NCBI GenBank assembly: GCA_963576475.1 | Contig: OY754982.1 | Span: 16,682,217-16,746,216 of the forward strand | Reading direction: 5' to 3' | Length of the DNA: 64,000 bases | DNA from: Molanna angustata | Lineage: Eukaryota; Arthropoda; Insecta; Trichoptera; Molannidae | Shown here: piece by piece, positions 25,536-36,239 of the stretch | Layout: every line of letters starts with the position of its first letter | Numbering within the stretch: the stretch's first letter is position 1 | The notes under the pieces: generated by a model | What the model was told of the DNA's origin: nothing | Database searches by the model: none | What the model saw: only the letters and a program-made list of their open reading frames with translations | Made by a program: the position numbers and the translations under genes

Positions 25536-26295
25536 TAATTTTTTTAAACATATTAGAATAAATCTATCCTCTAAACATGACACTGAATTTCATTCAATAT
25601 CGAAGGTATTTATGCTTGTGTCATTTTGATATTGTAATGTTAGAGCAAATGTCTATGTTTTGAGATTTGATTCAAATTCGATCTCATTTTTGCAATTCAA
25701 AATTATAAATTTGCCGTTTAAATTAAGTAATTAAATACTGAATAATTCATATGAAACACTTCATATTTGAAGGTTTTTTTACAAATAGGTGTGTGTATTT
25801 TTAGTAGACGTATTACAAATCTAAATATATCACAAAAATGTATATCGAAGCGGACATTGATTTGTAACAAGTGGTTTATCAATTAATAGACGTAGGTATC
25901 TCTACAGAACTAAATAAATAATTTTGTTTCTTGATTTTCAGAAATTTATTTAAATGTAAAATACAAACTCATTGTTTATTCAAAACGAAAAACCAAAGTG
26001 AAATATTAATTTTTACATTTATAAGACATTGTCTAGATGTTTCTATAGATCAGGCCGCAAAATCATAAAAGTATCATGCTATAGTACGAGAGATAGAGAG
26101 ATAGCAACGTTTTTGATAAATAATTAATTTGTACGACTGTTTTTTGATATTATCTTTCTTATTGAATATAGATATGAAAAATTAAATATGGCACTTGGGA
26201 GTGGTTGTGTTTACCAATGAGCATCATTTTTTTATGTTATTCATGCGTTCCTATAAAATCCTTCTGATGGCGATGAAACATTGGTAGTTTCTAAG
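25536..26295. other. No gene seen
   Basis: AT-rich. No repeat I recognise. Confidence 0.5.
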
Positions 26296-26400
26296 CTATT
26301 ATTTATTTATTTATTTTATTTCACATCTCACAAATTAATACTACTGTCGATTAGTTCAAGAGAACTTTATTCACTTAACATTACGAAAAAGTAAAAGTCA
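26296..26400 (-). mobile_element. Retroelement 3' end
   Basis: TATTTATTTATTTATTTTAT followed by CACATCTCACAAATTAATAC is consistent with a minus-strand (AAATA)n tail and the end of a LINE or SINE. The class is unknown. Confidence 0.35.
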
Positions 26401-26429
26401 AGTCAAGATACGCGAGATTTGTATGCAGG

Positions 26430-27105
26430 GTCTATAATTTTCATGGTTTTTCCAACTTTGAAGTTAATAAACACCAACTTAGAGGCTTCGCAGCATATAT
26501 GTTCTAAATTATATATGTAAATTTACTCAGAATTCGGAGTAGAACAAAAACCATATAAGCTGGAACCCTGAAAATTGGTATAAATACAGACAAATACAAA
26601 ATCTCAAATTTTTATTTCGAAAAAACTCCAGTTTCTCAAACATTTTTTATTAAGAAAAACATTTTTTTATGATATATTCATGTGTTTTACTGCCTATATT
26701 TACAAAGTTTTTAAAAATATCGAAAAAAGCCGACACACCGCAACTAGATAATTTAATCTACTATAAAATATATTAACTTTGTAGTAGTACATCTCAAACT
26801 TTTTTTAACAATTTTTATGAAAATTGAATTTAGTGAGGATATCATTTTATACCTACTATATGTAAGGCAGTATACTCTACACAATATCTACGGGGACTCA
26901 ATAGTTTGATACTTAAACTCCAAAAATACATACAAACCATCATCTAAAATACATACAAGCCTGACATATGTACATACCAACATGTTTTATATAGAAAACA
27001 AAATATCTTAAAATGTTTATAAATTTGTTTTGGGTGTTTATAGTTTGGTACGTATTCTTCAATTATACATACTATAGCCATCGACAGTTGGATCTCATGT
27101 GTTAC
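26430..27105 (-). mobile_element. Interspersed repeat family R4, copy 1
   Basis: Reverse-complement similarity to 52910-54210 and 40290-40700. Shared phrases on the minus strand: AACTGTCGATGGCTATAGTA, AGATTAAGTATCAAACTATT-like text, ATTGTTAAAAAAAGTTTGAG, TATATGCTGCGAAGCCTCTA and GGAAAAACCATGAAAATTAT. No ORF and no obvious terminal repeats, so the class is undetermined. Confidence 0.65.
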
Positions 27106-27163
27106 ACGCAACTAATATACTTAAAATTTTCTACTTGAAGATTAATAGGCGATGGCGGTGTCG

Positions 27164-27660
27164 GGCTACGCGGAGTCTATTCTATTCTATATTGTTTTAC
27201 GGCTATCCACTCGTCTACGAGTGATCCTAGATGGCTACGCGGAGTCTATTCTATTCTATATTGTTTTACGGCTATCCACTCGTCTACGAGTGATCCTAGA
27301 TGGCTACGCGGAGTCTATTCTATTCTATATTGTTTTACGGCTATCCACTCGTCTACGAGTGATCCTAGATGGCTACGCGGAGTCTATTCTATTCTATATT
27401 GTTTTACGGCTATCCACTCGTCTACGAGTGATCCTAGATGGCTACGCGGAGTCTATTCTATTCTATATTGTTTTACGGCTATCCACTCGTCTACGAGTGA
27501 TCCTAGATGGCTACGCGGAGTCTATTCTATTCTATATTGTTTTACGGCTATCCACTCGTCTACGAGTGATCCTAGATGGCTACGCGGAGTCTATTCTATT
27601 CTATATTGTTTTACGGCTATCCACTCGTCTACGAGTGATCCTAGATGGCTACGCGGAGTC
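27164..27660 (+). repeat. Perfect 69-bp minisatellite, 7 units plus 14 bp
   Basis: Seven identical units starting GGCTACGCGGAGTCTATTCT, from 27164 to 27646, then GGCTACGCGGAGTC. Each unit contains the perfect hairpin CACTCGTCTACGAGTG. The 69-bp period equals 23 codons without a stop, so an apparent 230-codon frame (27152-27844) runs through it. I treat that as a repeat-driven open frame, not a demonstrated gene. The identity of all units implies very recent expansion or an assembly effect. Confidence 0.95.
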
Positions 27661-27900
27661 GCAGGAAATTTTTTGTCTCTATTTCGGAAAACTTTTGTCT
27701 GAAGGGGCCGAAGAGAGAGCAGCATACCACCGCACATCATTGTGCAGCTGCCCCTCAAGTCCAGTCAACTGCACCATGCACGATCTTATGGTGGGCAATG
27801 ATTGTGCTATCGATGTTGCTAGGCACTGGCAGAAGATTGTATAAATGCGTTGCTGACACGATAGAAGAAGAAGAATGTGTATGGTTGGTTCCAATTTAAA
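27661..27900 (+). other. Flank of the minisatellite; possible retroelement 3' end
   Basis: Moderately GC-rich text ending CACGATAGAAGAAGAAGAAT, like the GAA-rich ends of LINE copies in this window. The frame continues HDLMVGNDCAIDVARHWQKI and a stop. I do not recognise a family. Confidence 0.35.
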
Positions 27901-29221
27901 AGATGGGATAATTTAGGACTCGATAGGTGGAGCTGTTATCGAGATCAAAAAAAATATATACTTACAACTACGCAAATCATATTTTCCCTACGAAATAAAA
28001 TTTATGTATGATAAAGTGTTTGAAACACTTAATTGATCTTGAATAGTTGAAGACATAATAATACATATCTCTATTTTAATAAATCAAATGTATTTGATCA
28101 CTGGACTCTTGTATCCGCAAACTTTAATTCTGTAGCAAAAACTTTAGCAGATAAATAATAGTAGGTACCTTGTGTTTATTGAATTCAAGAATTTTAATTA
28201 AATAAAAGAAACTTTAATTCGTATAATAGTTGACAATTAATCGTCTTCTAATTAATATATGTGGCAATTACATTTGATCACTTATATTGTAGTCTCCTGT
28301 GTCCACAAACTATTTTTTGATAGCCAAAAAATAATTAGAATATTGGTATGTAAATAAAATATTTCGACTACTTACATATTTAATTCAAGAATTTAAATTA
28401 ATTATGAAGATACTTGTATCAATCAACTTACATAATTTTATATGTCTTTTTGAGTGTTGTTTGATCGCGTAATACTGCTAAAATCAACTATTAACGTATC
28501 AGGGGCACAAATAGTTATAAGAGGTATTAATTTACGTAGTGCTGCTGATGGCACAAAATTCGATATCAAAAGTATAGAAATTAGATTTTTTGAAGAATAA
28601 GGTGGTAAATTACACAAAAACGTACTATATATAAAAGAATGTCAAAGATAACATTAAACTCCGTCATATTATAAGTAGTTAATATAGTATTTGATATTTT
28701 ATTATTAGTATATTTTCCAATTACACGTAGGACGACAGATAACACAGAATTCTGTGAGTGTAACGGTTACATATTTGTTAATGGTGAAATGATTGAATTT
28801 GAAGATAGAGATATTAAATTAAGATGAATGAAAAGCGTCCCTTAACAAGACGTGAAATATTCCCCTGAGGTTTCCAACAACATACCTGGTGCTGTGCTGT
28901 TCTGTATGTGCCAATGTATCCACAAGCAAGAGAGAGGTACCTAAGTAGGTATGTGCTATGTGGAGGTATGTGGACCCCTGTATATACGGTATTTAGTACA
29001 TAACCCTCCCAAACTCTATACATACATTATGTACCGTCCGGATATTCTCCCAACACCACCCTTCCCTTAGAAATCTGCGCCGATTTAATTGTTCTAATGT
29101 ATCAATAGCATTAATCGAAATTACAAATTATTGGTAAAATTGAAAAAAAAAAATGCTTTAAATAAAGTGCATTATGTAAGGTAATAAAGTGTAATGTAAT
29201 GTAATAAAATATGATATAATG
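27901..29221. other. No gene seen; diverged duplication
   Basis: 28085-28230 and 28270-28400 look like two diverged copies of one segment (ATTTGATCACT..., then TATCCGCAAAC or TGTCCACAAAC, then TTCAAGAATTTTAATTAA or TTCAAGAATTTAAATTAA). AGAGAGGTACCTAAGTAGGT at about 28931. No coding signal. Confidence 0.45.
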
Positions 29222-29600
29222 ACCCTTATTCAGTAACTATTGTAACTAAAATAGGAACGTTCTAAAATTGTAGATTTTAGATTTACGGTCTTATTTCAGC
29301 GATATAAAATATCAACTTGGACTAAATGGAATAGGAACGTATCTATATTGGTCGGAACGTTCTTAAAAAGTTACTGAATTAGACGTATTTCGAATAATTA
29401 TGAAAATTATGAAATTTTCATAATTATTCAAAATACGACTAATTCGGGAACTTTTTATGAACGTTCCCACCAATATAGGAACGTTCCTATTCCATTTAAT
29501 CTAAATTTATATTTTATAACGCTGAAGTAAGACTGTAAATCTAAAATCTACAATTTAGGAACGTTGCTATTTTAGTTACAATAGTTACTGAATAGGGGGT
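29222..29600. mobile_element. Palindromic MITE, about 375 bp
   Basis: Terminal arms begin CCTTATTCAGTAACTATTGT and end with the reverse complement ACAATAGTTACTGAATAGGG. The arms extend through AATAGGAACGTTC and GATTTTAGATTTAC into the centre (TTATGAAATTTTCATAA at about 29407). The target-site duplication is not clear, so the superfamily is open. No ORF. Confidence 0.85.
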
Positions 29601-29632
29601 AATATGATGATTTTATATAGTACTAGTGAACC

Positions 29633-30470
29633 CCCGGCAAACTTCGTATTGCGTGTATAATTAAAATTGTCCTTCATTACCACCCATCACATCAGACCCT
29701 TCAGTACCTCCCGTCCCTTCAGTACCTCCCGTCCCTTCAGTACCTCACTTCCCTTCATTACCTCCCGTCCCTTCAGTAGGGTAAGAAAAAGTTTAGTTCC
29801 CGAAACAATACTGGGAAGACCTACGAAGAGATGAAAGGACAGATGGACCTTCTTTTTCCAGGATTCTCCAACTTCATAGGTTAAATGAACAAATACACGA
29901 TAAAGAAGAAGAAGAAGGAAAAAGTTTGAATCCAGAAACCGTCCTGGAAGACCTGCGAAGAGATCGAAGGACAGTTGGATCTTTTTCTCCCAGGAAACTT
30001 ACTCCACCTTCATAGGTAAAATGACCAAATACACGATGAAGAAGAAGAAGAAGAAAAAAGTTTGAATACAGAAACTGTCCTGGAAGACCTGCGAAGAGAT
30101 GGAAGGACAGTTGGAGCTTCTTCTCCCAGAGTATTAGGTCATTTTACCTTCATAGGCAAAATTGTCATAATACCCGATGAAGAAGAAGAAGGAATTTTTT
30201 TTAATCCAGGAACCATCCCGGTCATACGCTCGACTATTCACCAAAGTTTCATTGCAATCGGATGAACGGTTCCCAGGATAGTCCACCTTCATTGGTAAAA
30301 TGGCCTAATACTCGATGAAGAAGAAGAAGAAGAATTTTTTTTTAATCCAGAAACCATCCCGGGCATATTCTCGACAATTCACCAAAGTTTCATTGCAATC
30401 GGATGAACGGTTTAGGAGCGCATTCAACACATACATACATAGATACAAACATTCAAATTTATAATATAGA
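29633..30470 (-). mobile_element. Helitron-like non-autonomous element (copy B)
   Basis: Read on the minus strand it starts TCTATATTATAAATTTGAAT (preceded by A, base 30471) and ends GTTTGCCGGGGGTTCACTAG (followed by T, base 29632). That fits Helitron rules: 5' TC, 3' CTAG, insertion between A and T, and no duplication. A short GCAA...TTTGC hairpin sits about 12 bases before CTAG. Inside are five 133-140-bp units of the same minisatellite as copy A and an 18-bp CCCTTCAGTACCTCCCGT repeat. No Rep/helicase gene, so it would move only with a partner. Confidence 0.65.
29690..30360 (-). repeat. Minisatellites inside the Helitron-like element
   Basis: 18-bp units at 29698-29778 (CCCTTCAGTACCTCCCGT), then about five 133-140-bp units with anchors near 29790, 29923, 30060, 30197 and 30338 (AGTTTGAATCCAGAAACC). 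They are the inverse of the units at 1490-2770. The 67-codon frame at 30062 is a shadow. Confidence 0.85.
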
Positions 30471-30828
30471 TGGTACTATGGTGTAATACTCCTAACACGG
30501 GTTGGAATTCTAACAGGGAAACTATACTATTTGATGTTATGAAACTATTTTGATGTTATGTAAATGAATTGTTAATGAATAATAAATAATTAATATTAAT
30601 AGAAATGAAAATAGCAAAACCATTGAATGTCAATTTGAGGATATTTGGTACCAACGCCATTTCTCTGATAGCTTTGATGTCAAAAATATTTTACAGTTTA
30701 TTCGATGAATTTATGTACCATGGTCAAAACACAATATTATGCTCTGTGCTAAATGTATCAACTTGTTGACAGACAATAAATAATTATTGCTAAAACTCTA
30801 TAATCACATACATATATTATAACATACC
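30471..30828. other. No gene seen
   Basis: AT-rich spacer. Confidence 0.5.
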
Positions 30829-30926
30829 ATTACGCCATTTCCTTCACGGGGTAGGCAGAGAAGACCGAGCGCCACATTTTTCTATCTCGACACTCATTTT
30901 TCGCCTTCATCTTATAAATGTTCTTC
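30829..30926 (-). pseudogene. LINE 3' tail fragment
   Basis: The minus strand reads MKAKNECRDRKMWRSVFSAY then PVKEMA. The C-x-D-R-x-M-W-R-S-V-x-x-A-Y-P pattern is a LINE C-terminal tail. A sister copy is at 39022-39112 (CQDRRMWCSVLTAYPLRKM). Confidence 0.6.
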
Positions 30927-30965
30927 TATTAAAAATAAATTAATTAATTATATTTATTATAAATG
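30927..30965. other. Spacer
   Basis: Short AT-rich spacer before the SINE. Confidence 0.4.
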
Positions 30966-31203
30966 TCAGCCTTCGTGGCTCAGTTGGTTGGGTATCTAAC
31001 TGCTGATCCAAAGGTCCCGGGTTCGATTCCCGGTGGAGACACAGTTTTTAATTGTGTTTTCAGTCTGGATCTGTGAGACGATTAATATTGCAAGTCTCCA
31101 GAATGTGGCAACTTGTTATTGGGTGCGTGTTAAAGTAATATTTGACATAGTACCTGTTAGTTGCCCGAGAAGCAATATTAAATAAATAAATAAATAAATA
31201 AAT
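30966..31203 (+). mobile_element. SINE family 1 (tRNA-headed), best copy
   Basis: The head is tRNA-like: A box TGGCTCAGTTGG (30976-30987), B box GGTTCGATTCC (31020-31030, an exact match to the consensus), with a TCCCGGGTTCGATTCCCGG T-arm-like stem. The body follows (TTTTCAGTCTGGATCTGTGA, TCCAGAATGTGGCAACTTG) and it ends in an (AAATA/TAAA)n tail. It would be transcribed by RNA polymerase III from the internal boxes and mobilised by a LINE. It is not a tRNA gene because the fold does not close into a full cloverleaf and a non-tRNA body follows. Confidence 0.9.
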
Positions 31204-31205
31204 AT

Positions 31206-31570
31206 TGTTATTGTTCCACCTTTCAGAATATCGTTTATACGGTCGTGCCATCCTTTTCTTGGGCAACCCCAACTCCTATTCCATTCCTCTCCGCCTTGTA
31301 TGTTTTTTCGTTCTCGTTCATTCTTCCCAAGTGGCCAAACCATCTCAATGTGATTATGTAAATTACATCTTTTTCATCTGAAATTCTTTCTTTGTGTCCT
31401 CGTTTCGTACCCGGTCATACATCGTTATAGTACAAATTCGTCTTGGCGATCTCATTTCAACTGCATTTATTCTGCTTTCGTGCGCCTTATGCCATGTCCA
31501 GGTTTCACTTGCATAAGTCAAGGTTGGCACTGCGATTGCATTGTGAATGGCAACTTTGGCATCCTTTTAT
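31206..31570 (-). pseudogene. LINE reverse-transcriptase C-terminus (relic)
   Basis: The minus strand from about 31560 reads AIHNAIAVPTLTYASETWTW, then HESRINAVEMRSPRRIC, then a stop-containing stretch, MVWPLGKNERERK, and finally PKKRMARPYKRYSERW. These are the V-P-T-L-x-Y-x-S-E-T-W, R-I-N-A-V-E-M-R-x-L-R and G-H-x-x-R-M / R-G-R-P-x-K blocks of an insect LINE. Several frameshifts and stops. Its 3' end meets the SINE tail at about 31204. Confidence 0.8.
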
Positions 31571-32820
31571 GTCGCGATCTTTTATAACAGATCTAGGTGC
31601 TACATTCACTCTGTAAAATCCATTTATAATTATTCAAAATAAAGAAACTTTGATTTTTTTCCATATTTGAAACTGACACTTCATGATAGAACTCCATTCT
31701 GACGACACTCAGCATAGTGCGATACCGGTGAATGGGAGTCGCGTTTGCGAAAAATGTAAATAGAACTTAGAATTAAATATAATTATTTTCATAATTCTAG
31801 TTGATAGGAACTTTGAATTAATGATTCTCAGAATACTTTTATTCACTTTTTGTGAGAAATATTACACAAATAAATCAAACTTAACAACTATTTACAAACA
31901 AAATTATGAGATAAGAGGAATTCTCAATATATATGGCTGTGGAGGTCTTAGGGGAGGCTTACCTCCATTACTGGACGAAGGAGGGCTAAAAGAGGAAAAA
32001 GCGAAGAAATAGCAAAGTAAAAGAAGAACAAAAGGATCCAATAAGAACACGACAGTTATTTACCTTTTTGATTTAAAATTCTTGGAGGTACATCGACGTA
32101 GAGGTATGTTGTTAGGTAAGTATATAGATTCCTCTAAGATTCCGCTTCAGTTTGGGAGAACTCGGCTATTATGTAATATCCTGTACACTGAACACGACCT
32201 GTTCCTTACAGAATCCACAGCACCGACTTGCCAACCAGGCATACATACAAATATGTACCGTGTACCTGGAGCTGAGGACTGTACTGAACCACAGCTTGAA
32301 GCTATCCACCGTTCAACAGTCACGAATCACCAGATGCCACCAGCTTCTGCTTAGCAATCAGAGGGGACCTTGCAACAAACATACATACTGACACAACCCA
32401 CATGAATTCAATTACAACAGTCTAAATCAATTTCCACGTACCTAGGCTAATTTAGAATAGTATCAAATAATAATAATAACAATCAAAACGAAAACAACAA
32501 TAAATACATGTTTTTTTTTATATCCCAATCAAAAGTATTCGATTGTAATAAAGTATAATACAGAAATAAATAGTTTATTGAAAGTTCATCAAAATTTAAG
32601 CATTGCATATTTTTTTCGTTTGCCTTACTGTTTTTTATAATTGTACTTTACCGATTTCCCACGAAGCTTCACGTTGATTACGTTGTTAGATATATATTGT
32701 CGTATGGCCAAAAACCCACCTTTATGCTCTCGACTGTACAAAAATCAAATAAATAATTTCAGAAAAGCGTTTTAATATATTAGAGTCTATAAATGTATTA
32801 GACACCTGTCCCTAAGGCAG
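31571..32820. other. No gene seen
   Basis: Two overlapping frames at 32082-32391 fall in a less AT-rich stretch but show no recognisable motif. The C-x-x-x-x-E-D-C-T-E-P-like text could be chance. Confidence 0.45.
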
Positions 32821-32985
32821 AAGAAGTAGAGGCAGTAGAGACAGAGGTTGAGATGGCTGGACGACGTGCTTTGCGATATAAGAGAAATGGAACTAATAAA
32901 TTGGAGAAGACTGACGGTCGATAGGGAGGGATGGAGATAGCGACTTCAAATACTATTTTTAAGCTAAATAAAACATTTCAATTTT
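32821..32985 (+). pseudogene. LINE 3' tail fragment
   Basis: RLRWLDDVLCDIREMELINW, then RRLTVDREGWR and a stop. The R-L-R-W-L-D-D-V ... W-R-R-L-x-x-D-R-x-x-W arrangement is a LINE C-terminal tail. It is a different subfamily from the RTE tail at 16174. Confidence 0.7.
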
Positions 32986-33794
32986 CAAAAATTAATAGAT
33001 ATACTATGTAATCATCTACGTACAGATGATTCTTTAAATATTAAAATGTCCCAGAAGAACGTTTTGTGATGTCATTAACAAATTCCATGCAAGTTTTTAT
33101 TTGGGTAAATATAGGTTCCTTACATTTCAATTTTAGATAAATAAAATTTGAGTATGCATATGTGATCATATTTTAAAAAAAAAAAAATTACAATATGATT
33201 GTTTTCAATAAGTTCTATGTCAAATATTTACAAGAGAAAAATTTTAAAAGTGTAGGTAATACGTTAATCATAAATATAAAATTTCTTTGTTATTACTTGC
33301 ATACATAGATTAGATAATATATATTCGCATATTTACAAACATGAATTATATTGCTTAGATACGAAAAATAGGTATTGTTGAAAAAGTGCTGGCCTTTGTT
33401 GATATAAAATTGCAAACAACCTTTTCTTGTTGTAAATTAATATTTACCGTAACCCTTTAATGATTTACTGCATAATGTTTTCCCCTATTTCAATCGTTGA
33501 GTGGATAAATGCCGTATATTGCATTGAATTTTTGTAACCTTATTATTTTTTATTTAAAAAAAAAAACATTAAAATATTTTTTTTTTCAAAATATGTGTTC
33601 TCCACAAATGTATTTAAAAATAATAAGTTTTTTAAAATTAATTTTTCCTCGATTGTTAAAGGTGAACGTAGAGTTACTAGTACTTCAAAAAATTCTACCT
33701 TATCTTAATATTTTTTTAAATAAAATATTAGAACGCATGTCCATTAAAATACGTATCTTTATTAAAAATCTTTGTAAAGTGACTGGTACTGGTT
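32986..33794. other. No gene seen
   Basis: Very AT-rich. A 95-codon K/F/I-rich frame at 33509-33796 is compositional. Confidence 0.5.
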
Positions 33795-33990
33795 GACAGC
33801 AAAGCGATACATCTTTTCCACTACTCCGCTCGATCTTCAGCGACTCTCTTCAACTCTGTGTAGGAGGTACACGTCTTCATGTCCTCGCACTCCCGCTCTA
33901 GATACTCCTGGCGAGGACGCCCTATGCCACTGATACCCTCAACCATAAAGCGCAACGATGGTCGTGATCTGTGTTCAATAGTAAGAAAGC
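33795..33990 (-). pseudogene. RTE-type LINE 3' tail, older copy
   Basis: The minus strand reads LRFMVEGISGIGRPRQEYLE, then CEDMKTCTSYTELKRVAEDR, AE, a stop, WKRCIALLS. It aligns block for block with the twin-primed element at 16174-16397 (GRPRREYL, CEDMNC, TYVELKRAAQDREKW). One nonsense codon replaces the conserved tryptophan. Confidence 0.8.
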
Positions 33991-34535
33991 ACTGCCTCGA
34001 ATTACGCACGGGTTTGTTGCAAACTCGTATTTAATTCACGGAACACGTCTTCCAATTGTGTACGCGTTTGCAGCGTAAATTGTCTTTCCAAACGCGTGTT
34101 GAAGGCGAGACAAATATGTGCTGAAAGCACCCAAAGTGACTCTATTTAAACTATACTATTTAATCTTCCAATAAATCTAGAAAAAAGCCACAGAGCTATT
34201 TAAATTTCAGAACAAACTAGTTTTTCCAATGCCAAATTGATTAGTCCTTCGCGTGTCATTATATACTAGTTAAACCAACCTATTCTAACCAAAATGTTGA
34301 TTAGATAAGGTTGGTTTGTATCATTGTAGTTATTATTGAGCATTTTTATAAAAAAGTTCAGATAGAATAGGTTGGTTAGGATTGTACGTAGTTTTTTTAA
34401 TATACCTATAATTTTCTAACCATGCTTTTGGTAATTATGAACACAGTTCATTATTTCTATTAAAAACGAGAGGGTTGTAGCGGGTTTTAGAAAAAAAACT
34501 GTTAACTGTGTAGCTGTTTATTTCACGCGTTCCTT
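33991..34535. other. No gene seen; small inverted repeat
   Basis: AACCAACCTATTCTAACC (about 34275) and AGAATAGGTTGGTTAGG (about 34365) are inverted relative to each other. A local stem ACGGGTTTGTTGCAAACTCGT-like lies at about 34010. Confidence 0.4.
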
Positions 34536-34660
34536 TTTTTTTATTTATTTTATTTATTGTCAACAGCTTTGTACATACATATTACAATAGAGATGACAAT
34601 TAAATAAGCCGTAAGGATGTGTTTATTGTTATTATTTCTTTGAGCCACTTAAGTTGATTA
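34536..34660 (-). mobile_element. Retroelement 3' end
   Basis: TTTATTTATTTTATTTATTG then TCAACAGCTTTGTACATACA. On the minus strand this ends GACAATAAATAAAATAAATA, a typical poly-A-signal-like LINE tail. Confidence 0.4.
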
Positions 34661-34771
34661 ATTATTTCCAAAATCCTCTTTTTAAATCTTGTACGTGCGT
34701 TCTGATTCAATCCGGAATTTTGAAACCATCAAACGAAAAACTCAAGTACCTATTTATATAGACATTCGAGT
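34661..34771. other. Spacer
   Basis: AT-rich spacer before the SINE. Confidence 0.4.
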
Positions 34772-34945
34772 GAGCATTCGTGGCTCCGTGGGTTGGGTAT
34801 CTGACTCCTAAGCGAAAGATCTCGGATTCGATTCCCGGTGGAGACACAGTTTTTAATTGTGTTTTCAGACTGGATCTGTGAGACAAGTAATATCGTAAGT
34901 CTCCAGAATGTGGCAACTTGTTTGTTGCCCGAAAAGAAATACTAC
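34772..34945 (+). mobile_element. SINE family 1 (tRNA-headed)
   Basis: A box TGGCTCCGTGGG (near 34781) and B box GGATTCGATTCC (34824-34835), then the same body as the 30966 copy (TTTTCAGACTGGATCTGTGA, TCCAGAATGTGGCAACTTG). The minus-strand frame over it is a shadow. Confidence 0.88.
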
Positions 34946-35505
34946 AAAAGAAGCTTAGATTGTTACATTTTTATTTTCTGAAAATGTTGAATAGCTGATG
35001 GAAAATGAAATAATTGCCCTTACTTCACGATAAAATCGCGTAGTATCATAAATACTTAAGAATTCATCCGTGATTTACTCACCACCTTTGGTAGCTAGTT
35101 GGTACAAGGGTGAAACCCTAACGGAAAGGAGCTGGTGTCTTTCTCGCACCTTTTGTTTCTTATGGATACTTGAATTTTTGAATCTTATAGATACCATATT
35201 ATTCATAATAATCACTTTGTTGAATTCAAATCACAAATATATTGCAGATATAAGATCACCTGTCCAGAATCTGTAGGTAGAAGATATATATATTCACTCA
35301 ATCATATATAGAAAATAGATGATTGAGTGAAGCCACTTAGAGATTGAGTGATTGAGTGCATCCTCAGTCATGAGGTCAAAGAGTTATAGGAATAAGATAT
35401 ATCATTCAATAGTGCAATGAAAAGCATCCAAATTGCTAGAATCAAATAAAACTAAAGAATAGTGAAAATTTCAAAACTTTTGTTTATTTTATTCATTAAA
35501 CCAGC
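34946..35505. other. No gene seen; small GATTGAGTG cluster
   Basis: GATTGAGTGAAGCC and GATTGAGTGATTGAGTGCAT repeats at about 35320-35360. Otherwise nothing recognised. Confidence 0.45.
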
Positions 35506-35559
35506 GTTTAACTGCCCTGTGTAGGCTGGTGTTCCATTCTTTATATTGCTCTACAAAGG

Positions 35560-36232
35560 CCTATTCTAAACTGTTCCAGTATACTCTACTATTAACCACA
35601 TTCGTTCTATTGCTGCATAAATGCCTCTTCTAAACTATTCCAGTGTAGGTACTCTACTATTTATCACATTCATTCTATTGCTGCATAAAAGCCTCTTCTA
35701 AACTATTCCAGTGTAGGTACTCTACTATTTACCACATTCATTCTATTGCTGCATAAAAGCCTCTTCTAAACTATTCCAGTGTAGGTACTCTACTATTTAC
35801 CACATTCGTTCTATTGCTGCATAAAAGCCTCTTCTAAACTATTCCAGTGTAGGTACTCTACTATTTACCACATTCATTCTATTGCTGCATAAAAGCCTCT
35901 TCTAAACTATTCCAGTGTATTCTACTATTTACCACATTTGTTCTATTGCTGCATAAAGGCCTCTTCTAAACTGTTCCAGTGTATTCTACTAAATACCACA
36001 TTCTTTCCATTGATGTATAAAGGCCTCTTCTAAACTATTCCAGTGTACATACTCTACTATTTACCACATTTGCTCTATTGCTGCATAAAGGCCTCTTCTA
36101 AACTATTCCAGTGGACTCTACTATTTACCACATTCATTCCATTAATGCATAAAGGCCTCTTCTAAACTATTCCAGTGTACTCTACTATTTACCACATTCG
36201 TTCCATTGCTGTATAAAGGTATCTTCTGAACT
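35560..36232 (+). repeat. Minisatellite, about 10 units of 64-68 bp
   Basis: GCCTCTTCTAAACTATTCCA recurs at 35623, 35691, 35759, 35827, 35895, 35959, 36023, 36091 and 36154, with diverged units at both ends. The 68-bp and 64-bp forms differ mainly by presence of GGTA in GTGTAGGTACTCTACT. Inner units are more alike than outer ones, as expected for unequal exchange. Confidence 0.92.
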
Positions 36233-36239
36233 ATGCTTG

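Noticed and set aside
27152..27844. 230-codon frame as a gene for a repeat protein
   Set aside because: The open frame follows from a 69-bp stop-free unit. No start context, homology or transcript evidence. Kept as a minisatellite with a finding.
30966..31040. Genuine tRNA gene
   Set aside because: A and B boxes are good, but the sequence continues into a conserved non-tRNA body shared by three copies. It is a SINE head.
32082..32391. Two overlapping frames of 79 and 90 codons
   Set aside because: No recognisable motif, two frames at once, and no splice or promoter context that I can defend.
35560..36232. CRISPR-like repeat/spacer structure
   Set aside because: Repeats are contiguous 64-68-bp units with no spacers.
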